The notes under the pieces: model-generated | Databases searched by the model: none | Told to the model about the DNA's origin: nothing | The model's input: only the letters and a program-made list of their open reading frames with translations | Origin: Cauispirillum nitrogeniifigens | Lineage (GTDB): Bacteria > Pseudomonadota > Alphaproteobacteria > Rhodospirillales > Rhodospirillaceae | Direction of reading: 5' to 3' | Length of the DNA: 64,000 bases | NCBI RefSeq assembly: GCF_049800675.1 | Contig: NZ_JBLOOT010000001.1 | Coordinates: 372,001 to 436,000 of the forward strand | Translations under genes and position numbers: made by a program | Shown: one piece after another, positions 7,215 to 17,382 of the stretch | How the letters are laid out: each line of letters starts with the position of its first letter | How positions within the stretch are numbered: position 1 is the stretch's first letter

Positions 7215-8612
7215 TTACCCCTTGGACCTGTCGTCCCCGGTCACGCCCAGGGACTTGAGCTTGCGGTGCAGGGCGGACCGCTCCATGCCGACGAACTCGG
7301 CCGTGCGGGAGATGTTGCCGTTGAACCGGGTGACTTGGGCGATGAGATATTCCCGCTCGAACATTTCCCGTGCCTCGCGCAGGGGCAGCGCCATGATCTC
7401 GCCGGACTTCTCCATGCGCAGCACCGCCGGCGCCTGGGCGCCGATCTCAGCCGGCAGCATGTCGGCGCGGACGGCCTCGCGGGCATCGCCGGGGGCCATG
7501 ATCAGCAGCCAGTCCATGACGTTGCGCAGCTGGCGCACGTTGCCCGGCCAGTCGTAGGCACGCAGGGCGGCCAGGGCGTCGTCGCCCAGCCGGCGCGGCA
7601 CGGTCCCGGCGGCCCGCGCCGCCCGCTCCATGAAGTGCTCGGCCAGCGGCGGAATGTCCTCGCGCCGCTCCTTCAGGGCCGGCAGGCGCAGCGGCACGAC
7701 GTTGAGGCGGTAGTACAGGTCCTCGCGGAAGTCGCCGGCGGTCATGGCTTCCTGGAGGTCGCGGGTGGTGGTGGCGATGACGCGCACGTCGACCTCCACC
7801 CGCGTCGCGCCGCCGACGCGCTCGAAGGTCTGCTCCTGGAGCACGCGGACGATCTTGCCCTGCGTCTCCAGCGGCATGTCGGAGACTTCGTCAAGCAGCA
7901 GGGTGCCGCCGTCGGCCTGCTCGAACATGCCGACCTTGCGCGCGGTGCCCGGCCCGTCGGCGCCATGCTCGGTGCCGAACAGCTCCATCTCCATGCGGTC
8001 GGGATGCATGGCCGCGCAGTTGACCACCACGAACGGCGCCTTGGCGCGCTTGGAGCGGGCATGCAGCATGCGCGCGGCCACTTCCTTGCCCGACCCGGCC
8101 GGGCCGGTGATGAGGACCCGCGACGCCGCCGGCGCCACCCGCTCGACCGCCTGGCGCACCTGCACGATGGCGTGCGAGGTCCCCAGGAGTTCGACCGTGC
8201 CGCCGGCCTGGCTGCGCAGTTCCTCGTTCTCACGGCGTAGGCGGGCGGTTTCCATGGCCCGTTCGACGATCACCAGCAGGCGGTCGGACTTGAACGGCTT
8301 TTCGATGAAGTCGTAGGCGCCGATCTTGATGGCGTGGACGGCGGTTTCGATGTTGCCGTGGCCCGAGATCATGACCACCGGCACCGGCGCGTGCTCGGCC
8401 TTGATCCATTCCAGGAGCTGGAGGCCGTCCAGGCGCGAGCCTTCCATCCAGATGTCGAGGATGACCAGCCCCGGCGCGCGGTCGTTGATCAGCGCCTGGG
8501 CGGCGTCGGCATTGGCCGCCTCGCGGGTGGCGAAGCCCTCATCCTCCAGGATGCCGGCGATCAGCATCCGGATGTCGGCCTCGTCGTCGACGATCAGAAT
8601 GTCACGCGCCAT
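7215..8612 (-). CDS. ntrX: NtrX response regulator, AAA+ domain without GAFTGA
   Basis: A 465-residue response regulator. It has a receiver domain (MARDILIVDDEADIR, phosphoacceptor Asp53), an AAA+ domain with Walker A GPAGSGKE and Walker B GTLLLDEVSDMP, and a Fis-type helix-turn-helix at the C terminus (NISRTAEFVGMERSALHRKL). The loop that should carry the sigma-54-contacting GAFTGA motif instead reads ELFGTEHGADGPGTARKV. A classical sigma-54 activator role is therefore unlikely, as inferred for other alphaproteobacterial NtrX. In this group NtrYX controls redox, respiration, nitrate and envelope functions. It overlaps ntrY by 11 bases. Confidence 0.95.
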   Translation of the reverse strand: MARDILIVDDEADIRMLIAGILEDEGFATREAANADAAQALINDRAPGLVILDIWMEGSRLDGLQLLEWIKAEHAPVPVVMISGHGNIETAVHAIKIGAYDFIEKPFKSDRLLVIVERAMETARLRRENEELRSQAGGTVELLGTSHAIVQVRQAVERVAPAASRVLITGPAGSGKEVAARMLHARSKRAKAPFVVVNCAAMHPDRMEMELFGTEHGADGPGTARKVGMFEQADGGTLLLDEVSDMPLETQGKIVRVLQEQTFERVGGATRVEVDVRVIATTTRDLQEAMTAGDFREDLYYRLNVVPLRLPALKERREDIPPLAEHFMERAARAAGTVPRRLGDDALAALRAYDWPGNVRQLRNVMDWLLIMAPGDAREAVRADMLPAEIGAQAPAVLRMEKSGEIMALPLREAREMFEREYLIAQVTRFNGNISRTAEFVGMERSALHRKLKSLGVTGDDRSKG

Positions 8613-10896
8613 GAACCGTACCGCCTTCCGTGGCCGGAGCCGCCCCGCTGTCGGAGGGGGCCGCGGCGGGGGGATGAAACGCCATCGTTATGCGCGCTCC
8701 GCCGTCGGGAGCGTCCTCAAGTATCAGATCGCCCCCGTGGTCTTCCACGATTTTCTTGACGATAGCAAGGCCCAGGCCGGTTCCCTTGGCCCGCGTGGTG
8801 ACATAGGGCTCGGTCAGGCGGCCGCGATCGGCCGGCAGGCCCTTGCCGTTGTCCTGCACCGTGACCAGCACGCGGGGGCCGCCGCCGCGCGGCCCCCCGG
8901 CGCGCGGCCCGAAGTCCTCCTCGCGCAGGCTGACCACCACATGGCCCGGCGGCGCGTCGGCGGCCTCGCGCCCGTCGATGGCCTCGACCGCGTTCTTGAC
9001 CAGGTTCGTCAGGGCCTGGCCGATCTGCCCGGCGTCGCACAGGATGCGCACCGGCTGGCCGGGCACCTGGGTCTCGAAGCGGATGGCCGGAAACGCCTGG
9101 CGTTGCAGGAACACCGCCTGCGACACCAACGGCCCCAGGTTCTCCGTCTGCATGACCGGCGTCGGCATGCGGGCGAAGGACGAGAACTCGTCGACCATGC
9201 GGCCGATGTCGCCGACGTGGCGGACGATGGTGTCGGTGCACTGCACGAACACCTCGGGATCGTCGGTTATCTGCTTGAGATAGCGTCGTTTCAGGCGCTC
9301 GGCGGAAAGCTGGATGGGGGTCAGGGGGTTCTTGATCTCGTGGGCGATGCGGCGCGCCACGTCGGCCCAGGCCGCCTTGCGCTGCGCCGATTGCAGTTCG
9401 GTGATGTCGTCGAAGGTGAGGATGTGGCCGACGACCTCGTCGCCCAGGGTCTCCACCGCCACCCGCACCAGGAAGGTCAGGGCGCGGCTGTCGCGCACAA
9501 GCTCGACCTCCTTCTGGATGGTCTGGTCGATGCGCCGCCCGGCCGCCGACACCAGGGCGGCGAACTCCGGCACGGCCTCGGCCAGCGGCCGCCCCACCCA
9601 GTCGTCGAGATCCATGTGCAGCAGGGTCGAGGCGGAGCGGTTGGCCAGGGTGATGGCACCGTCGGGATCGGTGGACACCACGCCGGCCGACACGCCGGCC
9701 AGCACGGTTTCGGTGAAGCGGCGGCGCTCGTCCAGTTCCAGGTTGGCGTCCAGCAGCTTGTCCTGCTGGCTGGCGATGCGGCTGGTCATGCGGTTGAAGG
9801 CGCGCGCCAGAACGGCGATTTCGTCGCTGGCCGAGGTTTCATGCACCCGCACCTGAAGATCGCCCATGCGCACCCGCTCCGACGCGTCGATCAGCTCGGC
9901 GATGGGCGTGGCCAGGCGGTTGGCCAGCGTCAGCCCGACCCACACGGCCACCGACAGCAACAGCAGGGTCACGACGATGAAGATCAGCGAGAAGGTGATC
10001 TCCAGGTTCGAGCGCCCTTCCTGCAACGCCTTGTACTGTTCCACGGCGCGGTCGGTGCGGGCAATGTGCTGGAGCACCCCCTGGTCGACGAAGCGGCCGA
10101 CGTAGAGGTAGGCCGACGGAATGACATGCAGCTTGACCAGGGCGCGCACGCGGTCGCGGCTTTCGCCGGTCAGCACCGCCACCTCCCCATCGTCGGCCCG
10201 CTCCAGGGCGCCGAAGGGCACTTCCTCGAAGTGCAGGGCGAAGGTGTAGCCGGCCCGCGCCATGACCTTGCCGCCGGCGTCGAACACCACCGCCTCGGTC
10301 AGGCCGCGCAGGTTGAGCTGGGAGTTGAGGTAGCGCTCCAGGGCCTGCGGCGTGCTGAGAAGCTGCGGCCAGTTGCGGTTGAGGTCGCCGGCCACCGCCA
10401 GCACCTGCCCGGCAATGACCTGCTGATGCTCCTTGAGGTAGGCCTGGGCGACGGCGCGGGACTCCTCCAGGGCCGTGCTCACCCGCTCGCCGAACCACGC
10501 CTGGACGCCGATGTTGAAGAACAGCGCCGAGAAGATCGCCACCAGGATGGCCGGCGCCACCGCCAGGGCCGAGAACAGGCCGACGAAGCGCAGGTGCAGG
10601 CGCGACCCGGCACCGCCGCTGCGCCGGGCGATCCACAGCCGCACCAGTTGCCGGGCGACAACGGCGCCCAGGATGGTCAGCAGGACGAGGTCCAGGTTGA
10701 GCAGGAAGGTGATCGCCCGGCTGTCGGGCTCCACCGGCGCCAACCCCGTCATCACCGCGTAGGTCGCCACGCCCGAGGTCAGCGCCGCCACCGTCAGGAC
10801 GAACGCCAGCCGCCGCCCCAGGCGCATGCGCCGGGCCCACAAGCCGAACCGCATCATGGTCCGGCGCAGGGTGACCGCGGTCTGTTGGTCGCTCAT
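8602..10896 (-). CDS. ntrY: sensor histidine kinase NtrY
   Basis: A 764-residue membrane sensor kinase, partner of NtrX. The N-terminal third has several hydrophobic segments and a large extracytoplasmic loop, followed by a HAMP linker (ANRLATPIAELIDASERV), a PAS domain, and the kinase core. The H box is DVARRIAHEIKNPLTPIQ with His519 as the likely phosphorylation site. The N box LTNLVKNAVEAI and the G boxes DNGKGLPAD and GTGLGLAIVKKI are intact. It begins 30 bases after ntrC. Length and architecture match family members, which are about 750 residues. Confidence 0.96.
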   Translation of the reverse strand: MSDQQTAVTLRRTMMRFGLWARRMRLGRRLAFVLTVAALTSGVATYAVMTGLAPVEPDSRAITFLLNLDLVLLTILGAVVARQLVRLWIARRSGGAGSRLHLRFVGLFSALAVAPAILVAIFSALFFNIGVQAWFGERVSTALEESRAVAQAYLKEHQQVIAGQVLAVAGDLNRNWPQLLSTPQALERYLNSQLNLRGLTEAVVFDAGGKVMARAGYTFALHFEEVPFGALERADDGEVAVLTGESRDRVRALVKLHVIPSAYLYVGRFVDQGVLQHIARTDRAVEQYKALQEGRSNLEITFSLIFIVVTLLLLSVAVWVGLTLANRLATPIAELIDASERVRMGDLQVRVHETSASDEIAVLARAFNRMTSRIASQQDKLLDANLELDERRRFTETVLAGVSAGVVSTDPDGAITLANRSASTLLHMDLDDWVGRPLAEAVPEFAALVSAAGRRIDQTIQKEVELVRDSRALTFLVRVAVETLGDEVVGHILTFDDITELQSAQRKAAWADVARRIAHEIKNPLTPIQLSAERLKRRYLKQITDDPEVFVQCTDTIVRHVGDIGRMVDEFSSFARMPTPVMQTENLGPLVSQAVFLQRQAFPAIRFETQVPGQPVRILCDAGQIGQALTNLVKNAVEAIDGREAADAPPGHVVVSLREEDFGPRAGGPRGGGPRVLVTVQDNGKGLPADRGRLTEPYVTTRAKGTGLGLAIVKKIVEDHGGDLILEDAPDGGARITMAFHPPAAAPSDSGAAPATEGGTVHGA

Positions 10897-10926
10897 GGGC
10901 TTAGGCCACGGAGTTCACGTCACGGC

Positions 10927-12359
<1,433 letters not shown>

Positions 12360-12363
<4 letters not shown>

Positions 12364-13532
12364 TGGTCGGTACTCTTGCCGGGGGCCTCGGCCCAGGCCA
12401 GGGCCGGGGTGCGGGCCTGGACGATGGGCAGCATGACTTTGAACACGGTGCGGCGCGGCTGGCTGTCGAACTCGATGATGCCGCCGTGGTCGTTGATGAT
12501 CTTGGCCACCAGGGCCAGACCCAGGCCGCTGCCGGTGCGCTTGGTGGTGACGAAGGGGTCGAACAGGTGCGGGCGCAGATCCTCGGGGATGCCCTCGCCA
12601 TTGTCCTGGATGGACACCACCAGCGGCAGGTGCATCATGGTCCCGGAGCCGGGCACCTGGACGCGCACGCCGTGCTGGTAGGCGGTCGACAGGATGATCT
12701 CCGCCCCATCCTCCGGGCAGGCCTCGGCGGCGTTCTTGACCAGATTCAGGAACACCTGGATGAGCTGGTCGCGGTGGCCCCACACCGGCGGCAGCGACGG
12801 GTCGTAGCGCTCGGTGAAGCGGACGTGGCGGGCGAAGCCGTTCTCGGCGACGCGGCGGACGTGCTCCATCACCTGATGGATGTTCACCGCGTCACGCTCC
12901 AGCGGCCGCTGGTCGGTGAAGACCTCCATGCGGTCGACCAGCTTGACGATGCGGTCGGCCTCGTCGCAGATGAGCTGCGTCAGGGTGCGGTCCTCGGGCG
13001 CCGCGCTGGTTTCCAGCAACTGCGCCGCGCCGCGAATGCCCGACAGCGGGTTCTTGATCTCGTGGGCCAGCAGCGCGGCCATGGCGGTGACCGAGCGGGC
13101 GGCGTTGCGATGGGCCAGTTGCTGGCCGATCTTCATCGCCAGGGTGTGCTCCATCAGCGACAGTACGACGCCGCCGGAGCGGTCGACCAGCGGCGAAACC
13201 TGGGCCGTGACCGTGCGCGTTCCGGTGCGCAGGGAGTCCAGCACGGTGCCGAACTCCGACACCGGGCTGCCGTGCTGGAGCGCCTGATGCACCAGGGTGC
13301 AGACCGTGGAGTCCGCCGGGATCAGCGCGTCCAGACGCTGGCCGCACAGGTGCGGGGCGGAGCTGTCAAAAAGCTGCTCCCCGGCGCTGTTGACGAAGCG
13401 CACGACGCCCCCGGCATCGATCACCAGCACCGCCTGCGGCAGGGTGGCGAGGATGGCGTTGAGGTCGGCTTCGCCGGTGTAGTCCTGGCTGGGACGGGCC
13501 GGCGGCGGCGTGGTGGCGAGGCGGCGGGGCAT
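12360..13532 (-). CDS. ntrB: nitrogen sensor kinase NtrB
   Basis: A 390-residue cytosolic histidine kinase/phosphatase acting on NtrC and regulated by PII in this family. A PAS domain (LNAILATLPQAVLVIDAGGV) precedes the H box ALLAHEIKNPLSGIRGAAQ with His157. The N box FLNLVKNAAEAC and the G boxes DNGEGIPEDL and GSGLGLALVAKI are intact. The ATG at 13532 lies 1 base from the dusB stop, and residues upstream of it in the open frame are out-of-frame dusB. Tight packing with dusB (formerly nifR3) and ntrC is the standard nifR3-ntrB-ntrC operon. Confidence 0.96.
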
Positions 13533-13533
13533 G

Positions 13534-14541
13534 TCAGGCGGCCTCGCGGTCAAGGAGGGGGGAGAAGAAGGCGCCGATGGCGTCCACCGCGCGGGCGGCG
13601 TCGTCCTCGGCATTGAAGGCTTCGCGGAAGGCCGCCGCGCCCGGCAGCCCGTGCACCGCCCAGGCGACATGCTTGCGGGCCACGCGCAGCCCCTTGTAGG
13701 GGCCGTAGTGCTCCAGCAGCAGGTCGACATGCTCGCGCAGGATCTCCAGGCGCGCCTCCGCATCCGGCTCGGCCTCGGGCGCGCCGCCGGCCAGTTCGCG
13801 GGCCACCTGGCCGAGCAGCCAGGGGCGGCCCTGCGCGGCGCGGCCGATCATCACCCCGTCGGCGCCCGACGCCGCCAGCGCCGCCCTGGCGTCGGCGGTG
13901 GAGGCGATGTCGCCGTTGACCACCAGCGGCAGGGCCACCACCTCGCGCACCGCGCGGACGGCGTGCCAGTCGGCGCTGCCGGTGTACATCTGGCAGCGGG
14001 TCCGCCCGTGCACGGTGATCAGGGCGATGCCGCTGGCCTCGGCAATGCGGGCCAGCGCCGGGGCGTTGCGGTTGGCGTCGTCCCAGCCTAGGCGCATCTT
14101 CAGCGTCACCGGCACGTCGACGGCGCGCGCCACGGCCTCAAGGATGCGGCCGGCCAGCACCTCGTCGCGCATCAGCGCCGACCCGGCGTAGCCCTTGACC
14201 ACCTTCTTCACGGGGCAGCCCATGTTGATGTCGATCAGGGCGGCGCCCCGGTCGGCGTTCATGCGCGCGGCCTCGGCCATCACGCCGGGCTCGTTGCCGG
14301 CAAGCTGGACGGCCATGGGGAATTCGTCGGCGCAGGGGGTGCTCATGCGCAGGGTGTCGCGGTGGGCGCGCACCATCTGCGCGCTGGCGATCATCTCGGA
14401 ATAGACCAGCCCCGCCCCGAACCGCCGCACCAGACGGCGGAAGGGCATGTCGCTCACCCCCGACATGGGGGCCAGCAGGACCGGGGCGTCAATGGTCAGC
14501 CCGCCGATGCGCAGCGGAGTGATCGTGGGGGAGATCATCAA
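13534..14541 (-). CDS. dusB: tRNA-dihydrouridine synthase DusB
   Basis: A 335-residue FMN-dependent enzyme that reduces uridines in the tRNA D-loop. Landmarks are LLAPMSGVSDMPFRRL at the N terminus (FMN barrel entry), DINMGCPVKKV with catalytic Cys109, VTLKMRLGWDD, ITVHGRTRCQMY, and VVNGDIASTADAR. It is the first gene of the ntrBC operon. A candidate promoter (14582-14611) lies just upstream. Confidence 0.96.
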   Translation of the reverse strand: MMISPTITPLRIGGLTIDAPVLLAPMSGVSDMPFRRLVRRFGAGLVYSEMIASAQMVRAHRDTLRMSTPCADEFPMAVQLAGNEPGVMAEAARMNADRGAALIDINMGCPVKKVVKGYAGSALMRDEVLAGRILEAVARAVDVPVTLKMRLGWDDANRNAPALARIAEASGIALITVHGRTRCQMYTGSADWHAVRAVREVVALPLVVNGDIASTADARAALAASGADGVMIGRAAQGRPWLLGQVARELAGGAPEAEPDAEARLEILREHVDLLLEHYGPYKGLRVARKHVAWAVHGLPGAAAFREAFNAEDDAARAVDAIGAFFSPLLDREAA

Positions 14542-14581
14542 GTCGGCATCACCATCAGGCGCGGAAGGCGCTCAAGGCTGC

Positions 14582-14611
14582 ATAATAATTAGGCATGAGC
14601 AGGAAAGGCAA
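14582..14611 (-). promoter_or_regulatory. dusB: candidate sigma-70 promoter for dusB-ntrBC
   Basis: On the minus strand TTGCCT is followed by 18 bases and TATTAT, about 40 bases upstream of the dusB ATG. The -10 lies in a short AT-rich patch in otherwise GC-rich DNA. No sigma-54 GG-N10-GC site was seen in this gap. Confidence 0.45.
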
Positions 14612-14632
14612 ATCCAAAAAGGGCATGGCCGA

Positions 14633-15433
14633 TCAGCCGACCAGGACATTGGTGACGAACTTCACGCCAGGATAGGCCAGGGTCAGCAGCAGATAGGCCA
14701 GCAGAACGAAGCGCGCCGCCCCCCGCCCCCGCACGCCGGTGAAGTGCTTGGCGGCCAGAAGCGCGCCGATGAGCACGAACACCGCGATGCTCAGCAGGGT
14801 CTTGTGGTCGATGGCCATCAGCCGCTGCGTCTCCAGCCACTCCACCGCCATGCCCGACACCAGGCCCAGGCCCAGCACCACCTCCGACAGGGCCAGAAGC
14901 AGGGTCGAGGCCCGTTCCGCGTCAGCCACCGAGGGAAGCTGCCGGGTCAGGCGCGTCGGCCGCTTGCGCTTCAGCGCCCGCTCCTGAAGGAACGCCGCCA
15001 GGGCCGCCACCGCCGCCAGGGTCAGCAGGGCATAGGTCAGCACCCCCACCGTGATGTGAATCCGCACCCAGCCGGTAGGCGCCTCCGCCGGCAACGGGGC
15101 GCCCAGGGTGTGCTGCCACACGGTGGCGATCAGGCCCAGCAGCAGCAGGTAAGGCGCCAGCAGCGGCAGCAGCCGCCACAGCGTCGGCACCACCGCCGCG
15201 CCGATGCCGAACAGCAGGATGGTCGCGGCGATGCTCACCCACAGGGCCGGGGCCAGGCCGGTGACCCAGTGGCCGGCCACGATGGTCCCGGCGAGCACCG
15301 CCGGCCCGACGAAGGCCAGTCCGAGCGCCGCCCAGAAGGCCGCATCCCGCCGCATGTCCGGCCGCAGGCCGAGGATGGCGGCCGGCAGCATGGTCAGGAG
15401 CGCCGTGACGCTATGAAGGAGTCCTGAAAGCAT
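14633..15433 (-). CDS. CcsA/ResC-type cytochrome c assembly family membrane protein (YpjD-like)
   Basis: A 266-residue inner membrane protein with about eight hydrophobic helices. It has the two conserved histidine sites of the CcsA/CcmC/YpjD group: GWVRIHITVGVLTYALL in the middle and MAIDHKTLLSIAVFV near the C terminus. CcsA relatives handle heme for cytochrome c maturation. Short stand-alone members such as YpjD have no firmly assigned role, so heme handling here is an inference. The start at 15433 gives MLSGLLHSVTALL. The much longer open frame upstream is antisense to ispDF. Confidence 0.8.
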   Translation of the reverse strand: MLSGLLHSVTALLTMLPAAILGLRPDMRRDAAFWAALGLAFVGPAVLAGTIVAGHWVTGLAPALWVSIAATILLFGIGAAVVPTLWRLLPLLAPYLLLLGLIATVWQHTLGAPLPAEAPTGWVRIHITVGVLTYALLTLAAVAALAAFLQERALKRKRPTRLTRQLPSVADAERASTLLLALSEVVLGLGLVSGMAVEWLETQRLMAIDHKTLLSIAVFVLIGALLAAKHFTGVRGRGAARFVLLAYLLLTLAYPGVKFVTNVLVG

Positions 15434-15507
15434 CCCCCGATCATAGCCGTTCCACGGCGAAACACAATCGCCGCGCCGCACTGCGGGAAAACTCGGAGAG
15501 AGCTTTA

Positions 15508-15563
15508 ATGTTATTATTTTATAACATGCTATGGCTATAGTCTCATGCATCACATAAGCATGA
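15508..15563. promoter_or_regulatory. AT-rich divergent control region with two inverted repeats
   Basis: Between the divergent ccsA-like gene and ispDF lies a patch far poorer in GC than its surroundings. It contains ATGTTAT-6-ATAACAT (15508-15527) and TCATGC-9-GCATGA (15543-15563). It probably holds promoters for both genes, and the repeats may bind a regulator. I could not pick a unique -35/-10 pair. Confidence 0.4.
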
Positions 15564-15634
15564 TAGGGACTCCCGGCTGGCCCCACCCTCTGGTACGGTA
15601 GCCGCCTGTTCCGCCTCAGAAGGTTCCGTGGCCC

Positions 15635-16792
15635 ATGAAAGTCGCCGCCCTGATCGTCGCCGCCGGCCGTGGCACCCGCTTCGGCGGGGATGTTCCCAAG
15701 CAGTACCGCCTTCTCGATGGCCAGCCCGTGCTCCGGCACAGCGCGGCGATCTTTGCGGCGCATCCGGCGGTGCGGGCGGTGCGGGTGGTCATTCACCCCG
15801 ACGATCGGGCGCTCTACGACCACGCCGTCGGCGGGTTGCACCTCCTCCCCCCCGTGCCCGGCGGTGCCGAGCGGCAGGACTCCGTCCGCCTGGGCCTGGA
15901 AAGCCTGGAGGGCATGGGCCTGGACGCCGTCCTGGTGCACGACGCTGCCCGCCCTGCCGTGTCGCGGGGGCTGATCTCCCGCGTGGTGGCGGCCCTGGAG
16001 ATGGCCGAGGGCGCCGTGCCGGCCGTGCCGGTGGCCGATACCCTCAAGCGCGCCGCCGCCGATGGCATGGTCGAGGCCACCGTTCCGCGCGACGGCCTGT
16101 GGCGCGCGCAGACGCCGCAGGGCTTCCGCTTCGCGCCGCTGCTGGCAGCCCACCGCGCCGTCGCCGGTCGCGCCCTGACCGATGACGCGGCCGTTCTGGA
16201 GGCCGCCGGAGGCCGCGTGCGGCTGGTGCCTGGCGACGCCGCCAACGGCAAGATCACCCTGCCGGAGGACCTGCCCGGCGAGCCGTCCGCCGCCGCCCTC
16301 GCTCCGGCCGCCCTGCTGCCGCGCATGGGCATGGGATTCGATGTGCACGCCTTCGTGCCGGGCGATGCCGTTACCTTGTGCGGCGTGCGGGTGCCGCACA
16401 CCGCCCGGCTGTCGGGGCATTCGGATGCCGACGTGGCGCTGCACGCCCTGGCCGACGCCCTTTATGGGGCGGTCGGAGCCGGCGACATCGGCCGCCACTT
16501 CCCGCCGTCCGACGACCGCTGGAAGGGCGCGGACTCCGCCCTGTTCCTGGCGCACGCGCGGGATCTGGTGGCCGCCCTGGGGGGACGGCTCGCCCATGTG
16601 GATGTGACGGTGATCTGCGAGGCGCCGAAAGTCGGCCCTTACCGCGCGGCAATGGTCGCGCGGCTCGCCGAGTTGCTCGGCCTGCCCGAGGAACGGGTCA
16701 GCGTCAAGGCCACCACCACCGAGGGCCTGGGCTTCACCGGCCGCCGCGAGGGCATTGCCGCCCAGGCCGTCGCCACCGTGCTGATGCCGTAG
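15635..16792 (+). CDS. ispDF: bifunctional IspD/IspF enzyme of the MEP isoprenoid pathway
   Basis: A 385-residue fusion. Residues 1 to about 225 are 2-C-methyl-D-erythritol 4-phosphate cytidylyltransferase, with the CTP-binding loop LIVAAGRGTRFGG and VLVHDAARPAVSRGLI. From about residue 231 it is 2-C-methyl-D-erythritol 2,4-cyclodiphosphate synthase: GMGFDVHAF supplies the metal-binding Asp and His, and LSGHSDADVALHALADALYG follows. The fusion is common in alphaproteobacteria and catalyses non-consecutive steps of the pathway. Its stop abuts the stop of a small minus-strand ORF. Confidence 0.97.
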   Translation: MKVAALIVAAGRGTRFGGDVPKQYRLLDGQPVLRHSAAIFAAHPAVRAVRVVIHPDDRALYDHAVGGLHLLPPVPGGAERQDSVRLGLESLEGMGLDAVLVHDAARPAVSRGLISRVVAALEMAEGAVPAVPVADTLKRAAADGMVEATVPRDGLWRAQTPQGFRFAPLLAAHRAVAGRALTDDAAVLEAAGGRVRLVPGDAANGKITLPEDLPGEPSAAALAPAALLPRMGMGFDVHAFVPGDAVTLCGVRVPHTARLSGHSDADVALHALADALYGAVGAGDIGRHFPPSDDRWKGADSALFLAHARDLVAALGGRLAHVDVTVICEAPKVGPYRAAMVARLAELLGLPEERVSVKATTTEGLGFTGRREGIAAQAVATVLMP

Positions 16793-16933
16793 TCAAGGCC
16801 GCAGCGCGGCCAGGCGAACCCGCTTCGCACGGTCGTAGGCAGCGGAAATGCGGCCCTGACGGCGATCATGACGCCGACGCCAAAGACGGTACGGCAGCGC
16901 CAGTCCAAGCGCGATAATAAGAAGTTCCAGCAC
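16793..16933 (-). CDS. possible small single-pass membrane protein (46 aa)
   Basis: A short frame starting at GTG 16933 behind a strong purine-rich site (GGGGGATGGGGA). It begins with one hydrophobic helix (LELLIIALGLALPYRLW) followed by a strongly basic cytoplasmic tail (RRRHDRRQGRISAAYDRAKR). A TTG at 17005 would add 24 residues. The frame ends at the base after the ispDF stop. One helix plus a basic tail is a common small-membrane-protein design. Function is unknown and coding status unproven. Confidence 0.45.
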   Translation of the reverse strand: MLELLIIALGLALPYRLWRRRHDRRQGRISAAYDRAKRVRLAALRP

Positions 16934-16986
16934 GAGTCCCCATCCCCCGACGGTACCAATCCGGACAACGCGGGCAGTATAGGGAT

Positions 16987-17036
16987 AGGATGCATTTCCA
17001 TGCAATGTGAATTAATATGTGCGCATCCTGCCTTTT
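16987..17036 (+). terminator. inverted repeat with T run between ispDF and cutA
   Basis: AGGATGC (16987-16993) and GCATCCT (17023-17029) are separated by a 29-base AT-rich loop, and the second arm is followed by a run of five T at 17032-17036. It may terminate plus-strand transcription from ispDF. The large loop makes this uncertain. Confidence 0.3.
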
Positions 17037-17058
17037 TGCGCAGTCTCTACCCTACCGA

Positions 17059-17382
17059 TCAAGCCCCCTCGCCTACTTCCACCTCAAGCCATTTGAGGAA
17101 GGGGGCAGCGCCGGCGGCGATGGGCAGGGCGACGACACAGGGTGTGTCGTAGGAATGCAGTTCCGTGACCCGCGCCGCCAGGGCGTCCACCATCGCGGCC
17201 GAGGTCTTGGCGATGAAGGCGACCTCTCCCTCCTGCTGGACGGCCCCGTCCCAGCGGAAGATCGAGGTGATCTCGCCGAGGACGTTGACGCAGGCGGCAA
17301 GCCGCTCGTCGACCAGCGCACGGCCTATCCGCAGTGCCTCGTCGCGGTCGGCCGCGGTCATGTAGACGATGCACAGGCTCAT
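17059..17382 (-). CDS. cutA: divalent-cation tolerance protein CutA
   Basis: A 107-residue CutA1-type trimeric protein with a ferredoxin-like, PII-like fold. Family marks are IVYMTAADRDEALRIGRALVDERLAACVNV at the N terminus and the central IFRWDGAVQQEGEVAFIAKT. LHSYDTPCVVALPI, followed by a C-terminal Trp (FLKWLE), completes the pattern. It was linked to copper tolerance in E. coli, but its general role is unclear. The start overlaps the stop of the glycosyltransferase gene as ATGA, so the two are translated together. Confidence 0.93.
   Translation of the reverse strand: MSLCIVYMTAADRDEALRIGRALVDERLAACVNVLGEITSIFRWDGAVQQEGEVAFIAKTSAAMVDALAARVTELHSYDTPCVVALPIAAGAAPFLKWLEVEVGEGA

Noticed and set aside
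14596..14676. A 26-codon plus-strand ORF (MSRKGKSKKGMADQPTRT...) between dusB and the ccsA-like gene
   Set aside because: It overlaps the end of the membrane protein gene, has no clear ribosome binding site and is probably chance.
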